A stretch of 31,457 bases of DNA. Origin: Fragilariopsis cylindrus CCMP1102 (taxonomy: Eukaryota > Bacillariophyta > Bacillariophyceae > Bacillariales > Bacillariaceae). The position numbers were made by a program, and so were the translations under genes. The stretch is from the NCBI GenBank assembly GCA_900095095.1, contig FMBT01000638.1, positions 1 through 31,457 on the forward strand, read 5' to 3'. The notes beneath the pieces are model-generated. The model saw only the letters and a list, made by a program, of their open reading frames with translations. It made no database searches and had not been told where the DNA came from. Below are positions 9,176-19,107 of the stretch, one piece after another (position 1 is the first letter of the stretch; every line of letters starts with the position of its first letter).

Positions 9176-12116
9176 ATGAATCCCAATTCAATGGTATCCT
9201 TTCCAATGGATGTGGGAGCTCACAATAATGGGTTCATGAATAATGTATTCATGAATCCTCAGCAGGTTACATCATTTATACCAAATGCATGCCGTCGATG
9301 TCATCATGGTGGATGTGATGTGAAAGTAATGGAGTGTGGTTGTCTTTTTCATGCTGTAAGTTCAAAGTCAAAAAGTCAAAGTGTGTCTGCTCTGCTCTGC
9401 GTAACCTATAACGTCGTTACCGTGAAAATATCGTCGACGATAGAATCAATCAATCGATCACAATCGGAAGAATCTTAAAATAAGAAGATGGTGTTATATT
9501 TTTTATATGATTTTTTATTATAAGACCCCCTTTGTTTCTAATCTTTTTATCTGTCCATTTCTTATTCCTCGATAAATAAATATTACTACTGTACTATACT
9601 TTGGTACTTCTTCCGTCCTAACTTATACGGGAACCCTGTAGAGATGTATTAAGATAACAGAAAATCAATCTCTCACAGCATGTCCTATATGTCACTCTCC
9701 GATTCGGTCACTGTATCTAATGCCGATGGACTTTAGTGAAATCGATCAAGCGAGGATTGCTGCTGCGAATATGGCACCCAGCTCCAAACGTGGAAAGAAA
9801 CGTAAAAATGCCACCATTGCCAGATTAAATCCATCCAATTCATTGGCGAATAACGGTGCCGATGATCAGGGTGGTGATGCCTCTGATTTACGAACAGGAC
9901 GATGGACGGTAGAAGAAACGGAGTATTGTGATAAATTAATTTCTGCCTATGAACGGGGTGAATTGCCGATTTCCGAGGGTGTGAAATTAAATGATTTCTT
10001 AGCTACAATGTTAAAATCGAAACAATCCCGATTAACGAAAAAGATGAAAAATGCAAAACTAAGTGCCAAGACGTACAAACCTGAATCTGGATACGTCACA
10101 GACGATGCAGATGCCAAAGCATTCTCTCAATTGGAAGTATCCTTTTATGAGTCGATACAATGTGATATGGAACGGGCAGAAATTCGGTTTCATATGCAAA
10201 AGGAATGGAGGGAATTCTTTAGTTCATACTGTGTTTCTATGGGACAGAAACTTGATGCGGATGCATGGTTGCATAGTGCCGAAGAACTTGATCGGAGAGC
10301 ATCGCAAGCAAAGGATGCGGCTAGGATGGCGCGGAGGAAAGTCATGATGGGATATGCACTGACACACGATGCATCGAATCCAGAACGTGGGGTATTCATT
10401 GAGAAATCGATGCTGTCGGAGGGGCATAGAAGTGAGGAAGTCTTATCCTCTGGACATTCGGCAATGAACACTATTACTATGAGTGGCAAATCATCGTCTC
10501 AAAAGAAACAACAAGGGAATCAAAGACGATCGATAAAGGATTTTTCATCACCCTTTGTTGGTAGAGTCATCCAATACATTGAAAGGCATAACTTACCATT
10601 TGAGCATATTGATACATGGGTTCCGTCTTTTGTTTCACATAGTGATGAACCTAGTTTGGTCGACGACCAAGCAAAAAAAAATGCTGCCAACGGACAAGCT
10701 TCGGAGCAAAAGTGCCGCCTTTGCTTTGCTGGATATGCAAGTACCGATATTGAGGTCCCAAATGGTGGTGGACGACCTATTCCACTTAGTAGTCATGATA
10801 AGTTCGATCTTTTTTCCTTTGGAGAGTACAGCTCAAAATTTTCGTTCGATGTTGGGTGTGGTCTCCCTGGTCGTGTGTACAGCTCGGGTATTTGTTCGTG
10901 GGAACAGGGAGTTGAAAACGCTCCAAGTCACCAATTTGAGAGATGCGGCGGAGCTTCCCAATGGGGTGTTAAGACAGTTTTAGGAGTTCCAATTCCAAGT
11001 CCTAATGTTGGTAGAATTGTGATGTTGCTTTATTCGCGTCACGACCGCACACGCGATCCTGAGATGGTACGACGTGTGACGGAGGAACTCACTAAGGTAT
11101 GTCTATGTCTATCTTTTTCTCAATCAGATTTTATTTTTTTGATGTCGTTTTTCTAACTTTTCTAACTCCATCTACATCTACCATTTGATAATAATATTTA
11201 TTATTAATAGCTTATGCCGACACCGAAATGGAAACTTGTTGTTGACATTGGATTAGCTCCTCCCAAGCCTGAAGGCAAAGCGCTTGACAAGAGAATACCT
11301 GATATGCTACAACTATTGGCAGCACACATTCCTACTCATCGCAACTCGCCGTTTTCGCCGTATCTACCAGGATTCACAGCTCTTCGATTGCTATTGTTGA
11401 AGAGAAATAGAACACCCGAAGAGGAAGATCTTTCCAGCACTATGATCGATTCTTACTCGTCATATTTGTCGTCTGGTAGGAACAGCTCTGACACAGCATG
11501 GATGGTTGCAAGAGACTACATGCTTCTGACGCAATCTTCTTGCCAACATAGTACCATCATGCCACAGACTCATCAATCGATGCAGCAACAGCAACAAGAT
11601 CGACAGCAACAAATTGCTCAACATCAGGAACCCTCCCAGCAACAAATTGCTCAACAATCAATGCAGCAACAATTAATTAGCCAAGTTCATCACGCACCAA
11701 ATCAGCAGCAGCAGCAGCAGCAACAACAACAACAACAAATCATTGTCCCTGCGGTACAGATACAGCAAGTGCACAACCAATTTCAACAGAAACAAGCATC
11801 ACAAATACACAGAACTGCTCCAGGCGTCGCTCAGCAGCAAAATCACGAGGCCGTCGCTCCAGCGCCACTTCCAGGGCCGGCACCTGCACCTGGAAACCCA
11901 CTTTTGAACGGAAGAGCTCTTGGACAAGATGGTATTTCTACTTTGGGTCATTTTGTGAATCATTCGGCTCCTACAGGTCAGAATGGAATTGCTGCATTTG
12001 GTCAATCGGTGCAGCAGCAGCAAAATTCGTTGAAAAATGACGGTGCTATTCATGGTATGAACCATAATGGCATCCCTTCCTTGCAGAAAAATCAGAACGG
12101 TGTTCCGGGAGTTTAA
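9176..12116 (+). CDS. RING-like / SANT-like / GAF-like Q-rich nuclear protein, copy 1; three exons, double frameshift
   Basis: Exon 1 9176-9355, intron 9356-9641, exon 2 9642-11096, intron 11097-11210, exon 3 11211-12116; about 846 aa. Exon 1 has zinc ligands C39, C42, C54, C56, H59; exon 2 opens with R61-C62. The expected last pair, CPIC, is present at about 9682-9693 but in another frame. An extra base near 9660 and a missing base near 9718 shift about 58 bp without creating a stop. Then come a SANT/Myb-like block (about residues 144-195, RTGRWTVEE...KSKQSRLTKKM), a GAF-like region (about 417-560, CRLCFAG, FDVGCGLPGRVY, GIKT/GVKTVLGVPI-type strand, PKWKLVVDIG) and a Q-rich C-terminus (about 665-745). 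Likely a nuclear regulator; DNA binding is inferred. Tail-to-tail paralog of the gene at 13225-15821. Start could also be the in-frame ATG at 9158. Confidence 0.78.
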
Positions 12117-12733
12117 TACACCATCGGTACTTGATTCGATCAATTGATTGATTGACGAGCCGAATTTTGTAAGATTTTTCTTTTACGTAATAAATTTAAT
12201 ACAATTTTTCAAACACTACTTGTTTTTTCTAAAATGCGGCTTGCAAAATGTTAAGTTCTACCGTAGATGTTGAAACTTTCATACTCCTAATAAAAGTCAA
12301 ATAGAATCGGTGCCTGTGGTTTCTCTAGCTAGATGCTATGTCTAATTAAGATAAGCATAACATCGACAGGAGCACGAAACCTCATATGTTTCGATTTTTG
12401 TAAATCCAAGATGTTCCAGGATCTGACTTTTATTTTGTCTTGCAGATGTTTTGTTATGTAAAAATTGAGATATATTTTATGCTGAGAATTTTGTCGGGTC
12501 CCAAAATTATGTGAGAGGAATCAGCGTGTAGAACTCATCCAAAGACTGCTATAAGCGACATTTCTTTTTTTTGTTACATTATGATTTCTTCAACTGCAAA
12601 GACTTGGCACAGGTTTCAGGATCTGTTACAAATAGCTGATTGAGCTTCAGGGGTTTTTTCCTTGCCACCAGTTTATTATATTAGAGGATAGGAGGGTCGA
12701 CATGTCAAAAGACTTCTCTCTATCCCTCTCACA

Positions 12734-12764
<31 letters not shown>

Positions 12765-12775
12765 GTACACACAAG

Positions 12776-12813
<38 letters not shown>

Positions 12814-13224
12814 GGTTGGTATCAGATTGATGATAAATACAAAATACTGTAGAATACACGGAAAAATAGCGCATCGAAATTCGATGACTTACCATAATAC
12901 TCTACTATCATGTGAGAAACCAAACGGCAGGAGTGTCTACAACGTATCAATAATATGTATGTAAGTTTTATTAAGAAGTAAAGAATTTGATGATTAAATG
13001 GTAAAATTATATTATTATTACTGAGAGAAAAATTTGTTGAAACTATAAATATGTAAAACTACTCAACACTATTCAATATGTCTATGTGATGAGAAGGCGT
13101 TGTCCTTTGAGAAAAATTGGCCGATCGAAATGTTCAAATAAAATGAGAGTGATGTCACTGAACAAAATAGAAAAGCTTGGATTGAAAACTGAAAATTGGT
13201 CCTAACATTGTGGCCATGATGTTT
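12117..13224. other. Convergent spacer between paralogs, microsatellites only
   Basis: About 1.1 kb between the facing stops of the two paralogs. It holds 3' UTR sequence and two adjacent microsatellites. Imperfect hairpin-forming sequence occurs near 12335-12365, but no recognisable ncRNA family. No coding sequence supported. Confidence 0.6.
12726..12812. repeat. Adjacent (CT)n and (CA)n microsatellites
   Basis: A (CT)n run (about 12730-12764) is followed by a (CA)n run (about 12782-12812), separated by a short GTACACACAAGCGCGC stretch. Simple dinucleotide repeats in noncoding DNA. Confidence 0.95.
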
Positions 13225-15821
13225 CTAATTCGAAATAATTGACAGATTGTCGTTTGTCGACGAGATAGGACCGAGCATGGGAGAATTGTGAAGATCAAAC
13301 TCGAGAGGATTTCCGGACAGTGTAGCAGAGCTACCCTGCCCAAGATTTAAAAAATTGGCTTGCAAAGGTGGTTGTGGTTGTTGTTGTTGATGATGCTGTT
13401 GTTGTAGTTGTTGATGCTGTTGTTGTTGAGTGTTATTGTTGTTTTGTGCAAGAAACATGTAGTCGCGGGCCAGCATTATACCAATGTCAGCTTTAGATCT
13501 ACCCCCCTGTGAGTATGAGGTATACGAATCAAGCATTGTGCGCGCACGTTCCCCTTCCTCGGCTGAACGAGATGGTCGAAGTAAAAGTAACCTTAAGGAC
13601 ATGAACCCGGAAAGGTACGGCGCTAATGGAGATTGTGGGTCGGAGGGCATGAGCTCACCAAGTAGGGAGACAACATCGTCTATACGAGGGTCTCGTCCAC
13701 CGCTTTCCTTTCCAATGTCTAATCCCTTGTCTACGCCGGAAACATCAGTAGATGATGTGCCAGCGATGGATGGATTGGTTTGTTGGACTGGTAGTTCCGG
13801 CTCACCGATATCTACAACGAGCTTCCATTTCGGAGAGGGTAACAACCTTGTAAACTCCTCCGAAAGACGACCAACTAAATCTTGGTCCTTAGGACGATCG
13901 TGTAATGAGTAAAGTGTCACAACAATACGACCGACATTAGGACTGGCAATTGGAATCCCCAAAACAGTCTTGATTCCCCATTGTAGAGCTCCTCCACACC
14001 GTTCAAAGTGATGGTGTGGTGCATTTTGGACGCTCTGTTCCCATGTAGGGCGTCCACTTTCGTATACACGTCCAGGCAAGCCACAGCCAACATCAAAGGA
14101 AAATTTCTGGCTGTAATCTCCAAAAGCTTGCAAACTAAATTGACTTTGTTTCGCAAGTGGTTTTTTCGTCTTGGCACCCTCATCAACGATTTCATTCACT
14201 GTGGCACTTCCAGCAAAGCATAGACGACAGTTTGATGACGCTCCAGCTGCGGTGGTCCCTCCATTCGCCTGGGGTACAAAAGATGGAACCCATAGTTCGA
14301 TGTGTTCAAAGGGAACATCATGTCTCTTCAGGTGAGCGATGGTTTTCGCCAAGAAAGGAGCTGAGTGCAAAAGGCTACTTTTTCCGTTGATATCCGTCGA
14401 CCCTATTTGTGTTGCCTCTTCGGTAAGAAGTTGAAGGATTTCTTTTTGCTCGTCAAAGTCGTTTTCCAAGCCGGAGGTTCCGTCAGCGATGCGTTTATCC
14501 GATGCAGACCTTTCGATGATGACACCGTTGTCGGGGTTCATACTATCCGTACGGAGAGCGAAGCCCATCATGAGCTTTCTCTTCGCCATCCTGGCAGCAT
14601 CCTTGGCGTGGGAAGAGCGTCGATCCATCTCTTCAACACTAGCTAACCACACATCAGCATCAAGAGGTTGACCAACCGCAGAGCAGTAAAGACTCAATTG
14701 TTCACGCCATTCTCTTTGCATGTGAAACTTGATCTCAGCACGTTCCTGTTGGCACTGAATCGACTGGAAGAACAAATCTTCAAGTTCAGAAAATTCACGG
14801 ACCTCGTTATTATCCAAAACTCCAGAAGCAAGTCTCTGGAAGGTTCTCGAACTTAATTTAGCATTCTTCATTTTCTTAGTGAGACGAGATTGCTTTGACT
14901 TGAGCATGTTGCCTAAAAACTCATTGAGTTTCAGACCTGACGAAATAGGAAGTTCCCCAGATTCAAACTTGGCAATTAACTTGTCACAGTATGCCATTTC
15001 CTCTGTCGTCCAACGACCAGTTCGACGATCAGAAACATAAACACCATTGACGGGATCGATTTCACTGATCTGTCCCGGCGCAGCCTTGCGCTTACGATTG
15101 TTTTTGCCACGATTTGCATTTGCTAAATTTTGATTACTCTTGCGAGCATCGTCGATATCTCGAAATGACATGGGGAAAAGTGCCAATCCGGAAGACGGAC
15201 GACTGCAACAAGAACATACTTTGAGTGGTCCTTCCGGTAAAAGAACCATGCATCGTCTGGAGGGTTTGTTGTTGAAAAGAAAACGCAAAGGTAGGAAGAA
15301 TTATGAGGAAAGATGATAGTTGATGTGAGATAGGAAAGCGTAAAAATATTTTTTTGTGCGAAAAAACTCGCGCGCGACCCAATTTAAAGGGCCTTTTTGG
15401 CCTAAAAAATTAAAAAAGATTACGTAAAACGCACACGCAACGCGTCTTATAACACTAACAGCACATGAATGATCGACCCGCGATGAAGATAAGACCAACA
15501 TGATAATGTTGTAATGTAAACAGAACAGACAAACCAAAGGGAAAACAACGACATACATATACAATGCTGTTATTCCAAATGAATAGGAAAATAAATTAGA
15601 TAAACGGTGTGTTCTGTTTGTATTAATACTTACGCGTGCATTGAGCATCCGCAACCAACAAATCGTACATCACATCCACCATATCCACATCGGTTACATC
15701 GTGCGTATTCGTCACTGTTCATTGAGGTTGTTGGTTGATTGTTTCCAAACAATACATTCGGGTTGGAGGTGATTCCTCCCCCAAGATCAATTTCAAGGGT
15801 GTCCAGTGTCGACATCATCAT
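13225..15821 (-). CDS. RING-like / SANT-like / GAF-like Q-rich nuclear protein, copy 2; two exons
   Basis: Exon 1 is 15821-15634, intron 15633-15257 (GTAAGT...CCCTCCAG), exon 2 15256-13225; 739 aa. All eight putative zinc ligands are in frame: C42, C45, C57, C59, H62, C65, C77, C80. This gives a RING-like treble-clef arrangement at the N-terminus. A SANT/Myb-like block spans about 140-190 (RTGRWTTEE, KSKQSRLTKKM) and a GAF-like region about 400-540 (CRLCFAG, GCGLPGRVY, GGALQWGIKTVLGIPI, PKWKLVVDIG). It resembles the regulatory GAF/bHLH-MYC_N-type fold, with no DNA-binding bHLH after it. The C-terminus is Q/P-rich (about 650-715). Basic KNNRKRK near residue 110 could be a nuclear localisation signal. 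It lacks the intron that splits TK/LMPTPKWK in copy 1. Role inferred: transcriptional or chromatin regulator, possibly ligand-responsive. Confidence 0.83.
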
Positions 15822-17326
15822 GGTCGATATGTATATACTTTTCCGCCAATATATTGAGGAGAAGGAAACGTAGTAGTAGTGATAATGAACAGATTTTTTT
15901 GATAAGATTGGTTTTTGTGTGAAGGAGTAACAGTGCTGTTCGAAAATTCGGAAACAAAGGTTTTTACGTGTAAAGTACGCGGACGTGGAAAAGAATTTAG
16001 AATACATACCACTTTTCTTTTTGCAAGAACTTTGAAAAATCACGCGTTGTCGGGATGTTAATTAAATTTATCAAAATTCTCAATATGACTAGGAACCTTG
16101 CGCGATTATTCGATTCGAAAGAGATTCATTCTCTATTTGATTTGGCAATTCGCTCATTAATCGAATGAGTCGTTTATAACACAATTCTGAGTGAAAACTT
16201 GATAATGCCATCTAATTTTTATTTTATACTGTATAGTGTAGAAATAGCTGGATTCCATTTTTTTTTAATTAATCAAGTAAATCTTAAATTCCTGTGGAGT
16301 CATACTATTATTTATTTAACAGACTATTTTTTAAAATATGTAATTTTCTGTCGTTGTTGTTGTTGAGCTTCCTCGAGCCACTATGGAAGTTATTAAGTAC
16401 TATCAGGAATTGGTCAATTATATACAACGGAATCAAATGCAAATAATAATTAATCTAAGAAATTACTACTAACAACATGTGCTGTCACGCGACTAACTTC
16501 CTCGTCAATTTTGGGAGCTACTGAGACAACACATTGAATTCATTTCATCACAAAGAAGAATATATTATTATTATGTTTAACGCAATCTGAGATATACACA
16601 GCAATACAAGTTTTTTAGAAGAGCGCATAGCAAGTATCTCATTATACCTGATTTTTATCCAACCACTGTCTATCGTGAGTATCTATCTATCGTGATACGC
16701 TAACCACGACTACAGCGAAGGAAGCCAACCACACTTCCTTATGTACAATATTGTATGCGGACTCGACGATATTATTATTTTTCAAGTCTAATGATCTCTT
16801 TGAGTAAAATAACTCCCCAGTGAACAGAGAAGAAGCGATTAGAGAGGAGTAAACGCCATATCTGGGTGCGAACCGTAGTGGTACATTATTTTTTATTTAT
16901 ACTCCCCATGTACAATATTCTTGTGCGTTTAATGTCAAATAATAATAATTGTCGTTCAACATAGCCGTACCGCATACACACTTACACGCATAGGATTGGC
17001 GACTCGGGGGAACAGTTTGGGGAAAGCGAAACGGTTTTCTGGGGGGAAATTTCCCTCAATTTCTTGAAAAGTAAATAGAAACGCAACTACAGTACATACA
17101 AATAGCACTTCATAGTAGTAAGTTTTTATAGATATATATTATGCACTATGTGAAATGGTATATAGAGTGTACTAGACGGTTATGGTAGGGGTACTACTGG
17201 TTGTAGCATGGAAGATTCAACATTAATCTAGATTTTACTGTCATCATTATTGTTTTTATCATTATTATTGCTTTCACTTTTGCAGTATCAATTATACAAA
17301 GATATAGTACGAAATAATTATTACTC
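15822..17326. other. Intergenic region, nothing recognised
   Basis: About 1.5 kb upstream of copy 2, presumably with its promoter. CpG content is ordinary here, unlike the block that follows. Short direct similarity of CTATCGTGA-containing units occurs near 16670-16700. No coding, tRNA or snRNA signature was found on either strand. Confidence 0.55.
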
Positions 17327-17530
17327 TTAGCTAGCAAAAGCTGTCATCCAGTTTTGATATTGAGGCGCATTCAACTCATCAATGATAAGGTCTTCTCCAG
17401 AAGAATTATTTGAACTGCCTACTCTGTCTTTATTCGAATCCTTGTCTTTCAAATTCTTTGAATCAATTTCATCCTCTTCATTCTTTTCAATCAGATTTTT
17501 TGCAACAGATTTCATTCTCCTGTGCCTGTA
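17327..17530 (-). CDS. Possible terminal exon of an unidentified gene
   Basis: A 62-aa stretch from MKSVAKNLIEKNEEDEID to a TAG after WMTAFAS. It is hydrophilic and acidic with a hydrophobic end (NAPQYQNWMTAFAS), and is preceded by a plausible acceptor (CTACAG at about 17530). It may be the 3' exon of a gene whose upstream exon is the degenerate segment at 18630-19022, with transposon DNA between. No family is recognised. Chance ORF is a real alternative. Confidence 0.25.
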   Translation of the reverse strand, partial: YRHRRMKSVAKNLIEKNEEDEIDSKNLKDKDSNKDRVGSSNNSSGEDLIIDELNAPQYQNWMTAFAS

Positions 17531-17871
17531 GTTTTCTTATGCATTACTTATCAATCCAAGCCAAACTTATGGAACTGGTTTGATATGGGATGAAGAATTG
17601 AATAAGATTGCCCACACTACTATAGGGAGGATAGTATAAAAAGTAAACACCATCCAACCAATCAAGCAAGCAAAATGATAGAGGGGATTGGTGGTTACAA
17701 TATACACACAGCTTCATCAGAAAGAATGGAATGATTTGTAGGTAGTATATCATATCAATACTAGGTGCAATGTAATCCATGAGGCTTGGTAATGATACAT
17801 CTATCTGATCCTGATATAATTTGGTCCCATGAGTAATTACCAGACATTCAGTAACAATTTAAATATAAAAA

Positions 17872-18262
17872 ACAGGAGGCTGAGCTGGAGAATGGAATGG
17901 CATCATCAGCAGCGGCTGTAGCAACAGAATTGTGTATGATGAATACACATTAGGAATTAGTTGTGTCCAAATGGAACTGCCCACTCAAAAAGGGTCATCC
18001 ACAACCAGTTACACCTACCTATCAAAACAGACAATAGTGTGTCAAAAGGTATACAAAGATGATGATCAGAACAATTGACATGCAAGGAGCAGTATTATTA
18101 TTAGTTGAAAGAAGGATATATAAGGAAGAACATTTTAATATGTATTGGGAGGCCAGTACAAACAATCTAGGAGGCTACCATAATATTATACTACACACCA
18201 CTGTGTGTTTTATTACATTCTATTACCAACCAAGCATCCCACTGGCTCCCACCAACATTTAG
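17872..18262 (+). pseudogene. Decayed Ty1/copia retrotransposon RNase H segment
   Basis: In plus-strand frames broken by stops and shifts I can read the ordered landmarks of a copia RNase H end. They are ASSAAAVATEL (cf. the usual ASSAAEAELGAL), GHPQPVTP at about 17994, IKTDNSVSKGIQ in the next frame (the TDNS landmark) at about 18021, RTIDM, then FNMYWEASTNNLGGYH (cf. FxVYWxxGxxNLADYHTKHH) at about 18140-18180. The last part ends LAPTNI and a TAG at about 18260. Stops occur inside and the DYHTKHH core is degraded. No intact Gag, protease, integrase or reverse transcriptase was found upstream. Confidence 0.65.
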
Positions 18263-18284
18263 TCCATCCAGTATATTTATACAT

Positions 18285-18560
18285 AAGAGGTAGATCTGTG
18301 TTGGAAGGGTGTGTTAATAGCTGTTAAACAATAAAAAATAAGCAGCAATGCGTAAGCATAACGCTAAGTGTGAAGGGCTCTAAAGGCCAACAGTCAATCA
18401 CAGTGAACAAATGTCACAACACAGCTCATTTGCTATTCACTGACTCACTAATAAAACCAGTATCATGCTCTTTGAACAAAATCAGACCTAAGATTACAAT
18501 CATGGCTGTTACTCAGTTAATAATCACAAAGTATGGTGTTTACTACTTCTTGAACTATGA
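18285..18560 (+). mobile_element. Possible 3' LTR start after the copia relic
   Basis: Just after the RNase H relic comes a purine-rich AAGAGGTAGATCTG and then TGTTGGAAGGGTGTGTTAAT from about 18299, the usual TGTTG beginning of copia LTRs. A matching 5' LTR and the LTR end were not found, so the right boundary is arbitrary. Confidence 0.3.
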
Positions 18561-18629
18561 AAAATAAGTAGTCAATTGTCATTGCCTTTTTACCTCTGTC
18601 CCACTAAGAGAACATAAATACTAGAATAA

Positions 18630-19022
18630 ATAATAACGGTACTCACCCCTTCTAAATGCCATATCTATTTGTTGCTGACCATCATCTTGAGCTGCTACTT
18701 ATTTCTTGGTGTTAACAAATGCATCATTGACTCTACCGTCTAAGGTTGTACTGTTATGATTCAGACTATCCTTAGTAGGGAAAAATTGAACAGGTTGGGC
18801 GGTCCACAAAGAAAATTTGTTGTCAATGTCTGGTTTGAATCCTGCACATTTATGATATCCAACAAGCAATTCTATTCCATGATTACTACATGGCATTGGA
18901 ACCAATGGTACATTGGCAATTTCTACTAACAAAGGAACAGAAGTAGATATCTGTGCATTTAGGTTGGTGCTCTTGGCAACTCTTTCATGAATTATTTGAA
19001 AAGTTTGGCTAGTTAAAAACAA
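18630..19022 (-). pseudogene. Unidentified degenerate coding-like segment
   Basis: On the minus strand, an open stretch of about 105 codons (including VPLLVEIANVPLVPMPCS, GIELLVGYHKCAGFKPDID, DGRVNDAFVNTKK) ends in TAA near 18699. It then continues in the same frame as VAAQDDGQQQIDMAFRRG, up to a perfect-looking GTGAGT donor at about 18646. The single in-frame stop between two protein-like halves, and the CpG poverty, suggest a decayed exon. No family recognised. Confidence 0.3.
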
Positions 19023-19107
19023 TAGTGGTGATTTTTCGTTATTTCCGTATATTTTATTTGCTTACGATTCTACTGTACACTATCGGTATCTCTGAATTGA
19101 TTCCATG

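Larger units (their letters stand above)
17440..19036. other. CpG-depleted block (decayed transposon territory)
   Basis: Counting by eye, only about six CpG dinucleotides occur in about 1.56 kb (17461-19020). Flanking coding DNA often has 2-5 per 60 bases (for example 20041-20160 has seven in 120). The edges are sharp: CpGs reappear at about 19037 and before about 17437. The block contains the copia RNase H relic. This is the expected footprint of long-term CpG methylation and deamination in silenced transposon DNA. Confidence 0.7.

Noticed and set aside
9720..9722. ATG at 9720 as start of copy 1
   Set aside because: The spliced exon 1 supplies the zinc-ligand module that is also present in copy 2, with shared intron position.
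12335..12368. Imperfect hairpin (gatgctatg...cataacatc) as a possible small RNA
   Set aside because: A mismatch-bearing stem of about nine pairs with no snoRNA or snRNA boxes; equally expected by chance.
16980..17060. G-rich then AATTTC-containing stretch considered as a snRNA Sm-site region
   Set aside because: No match to the conserved cores of U1, U2, U4, U5 or U6 could be found.
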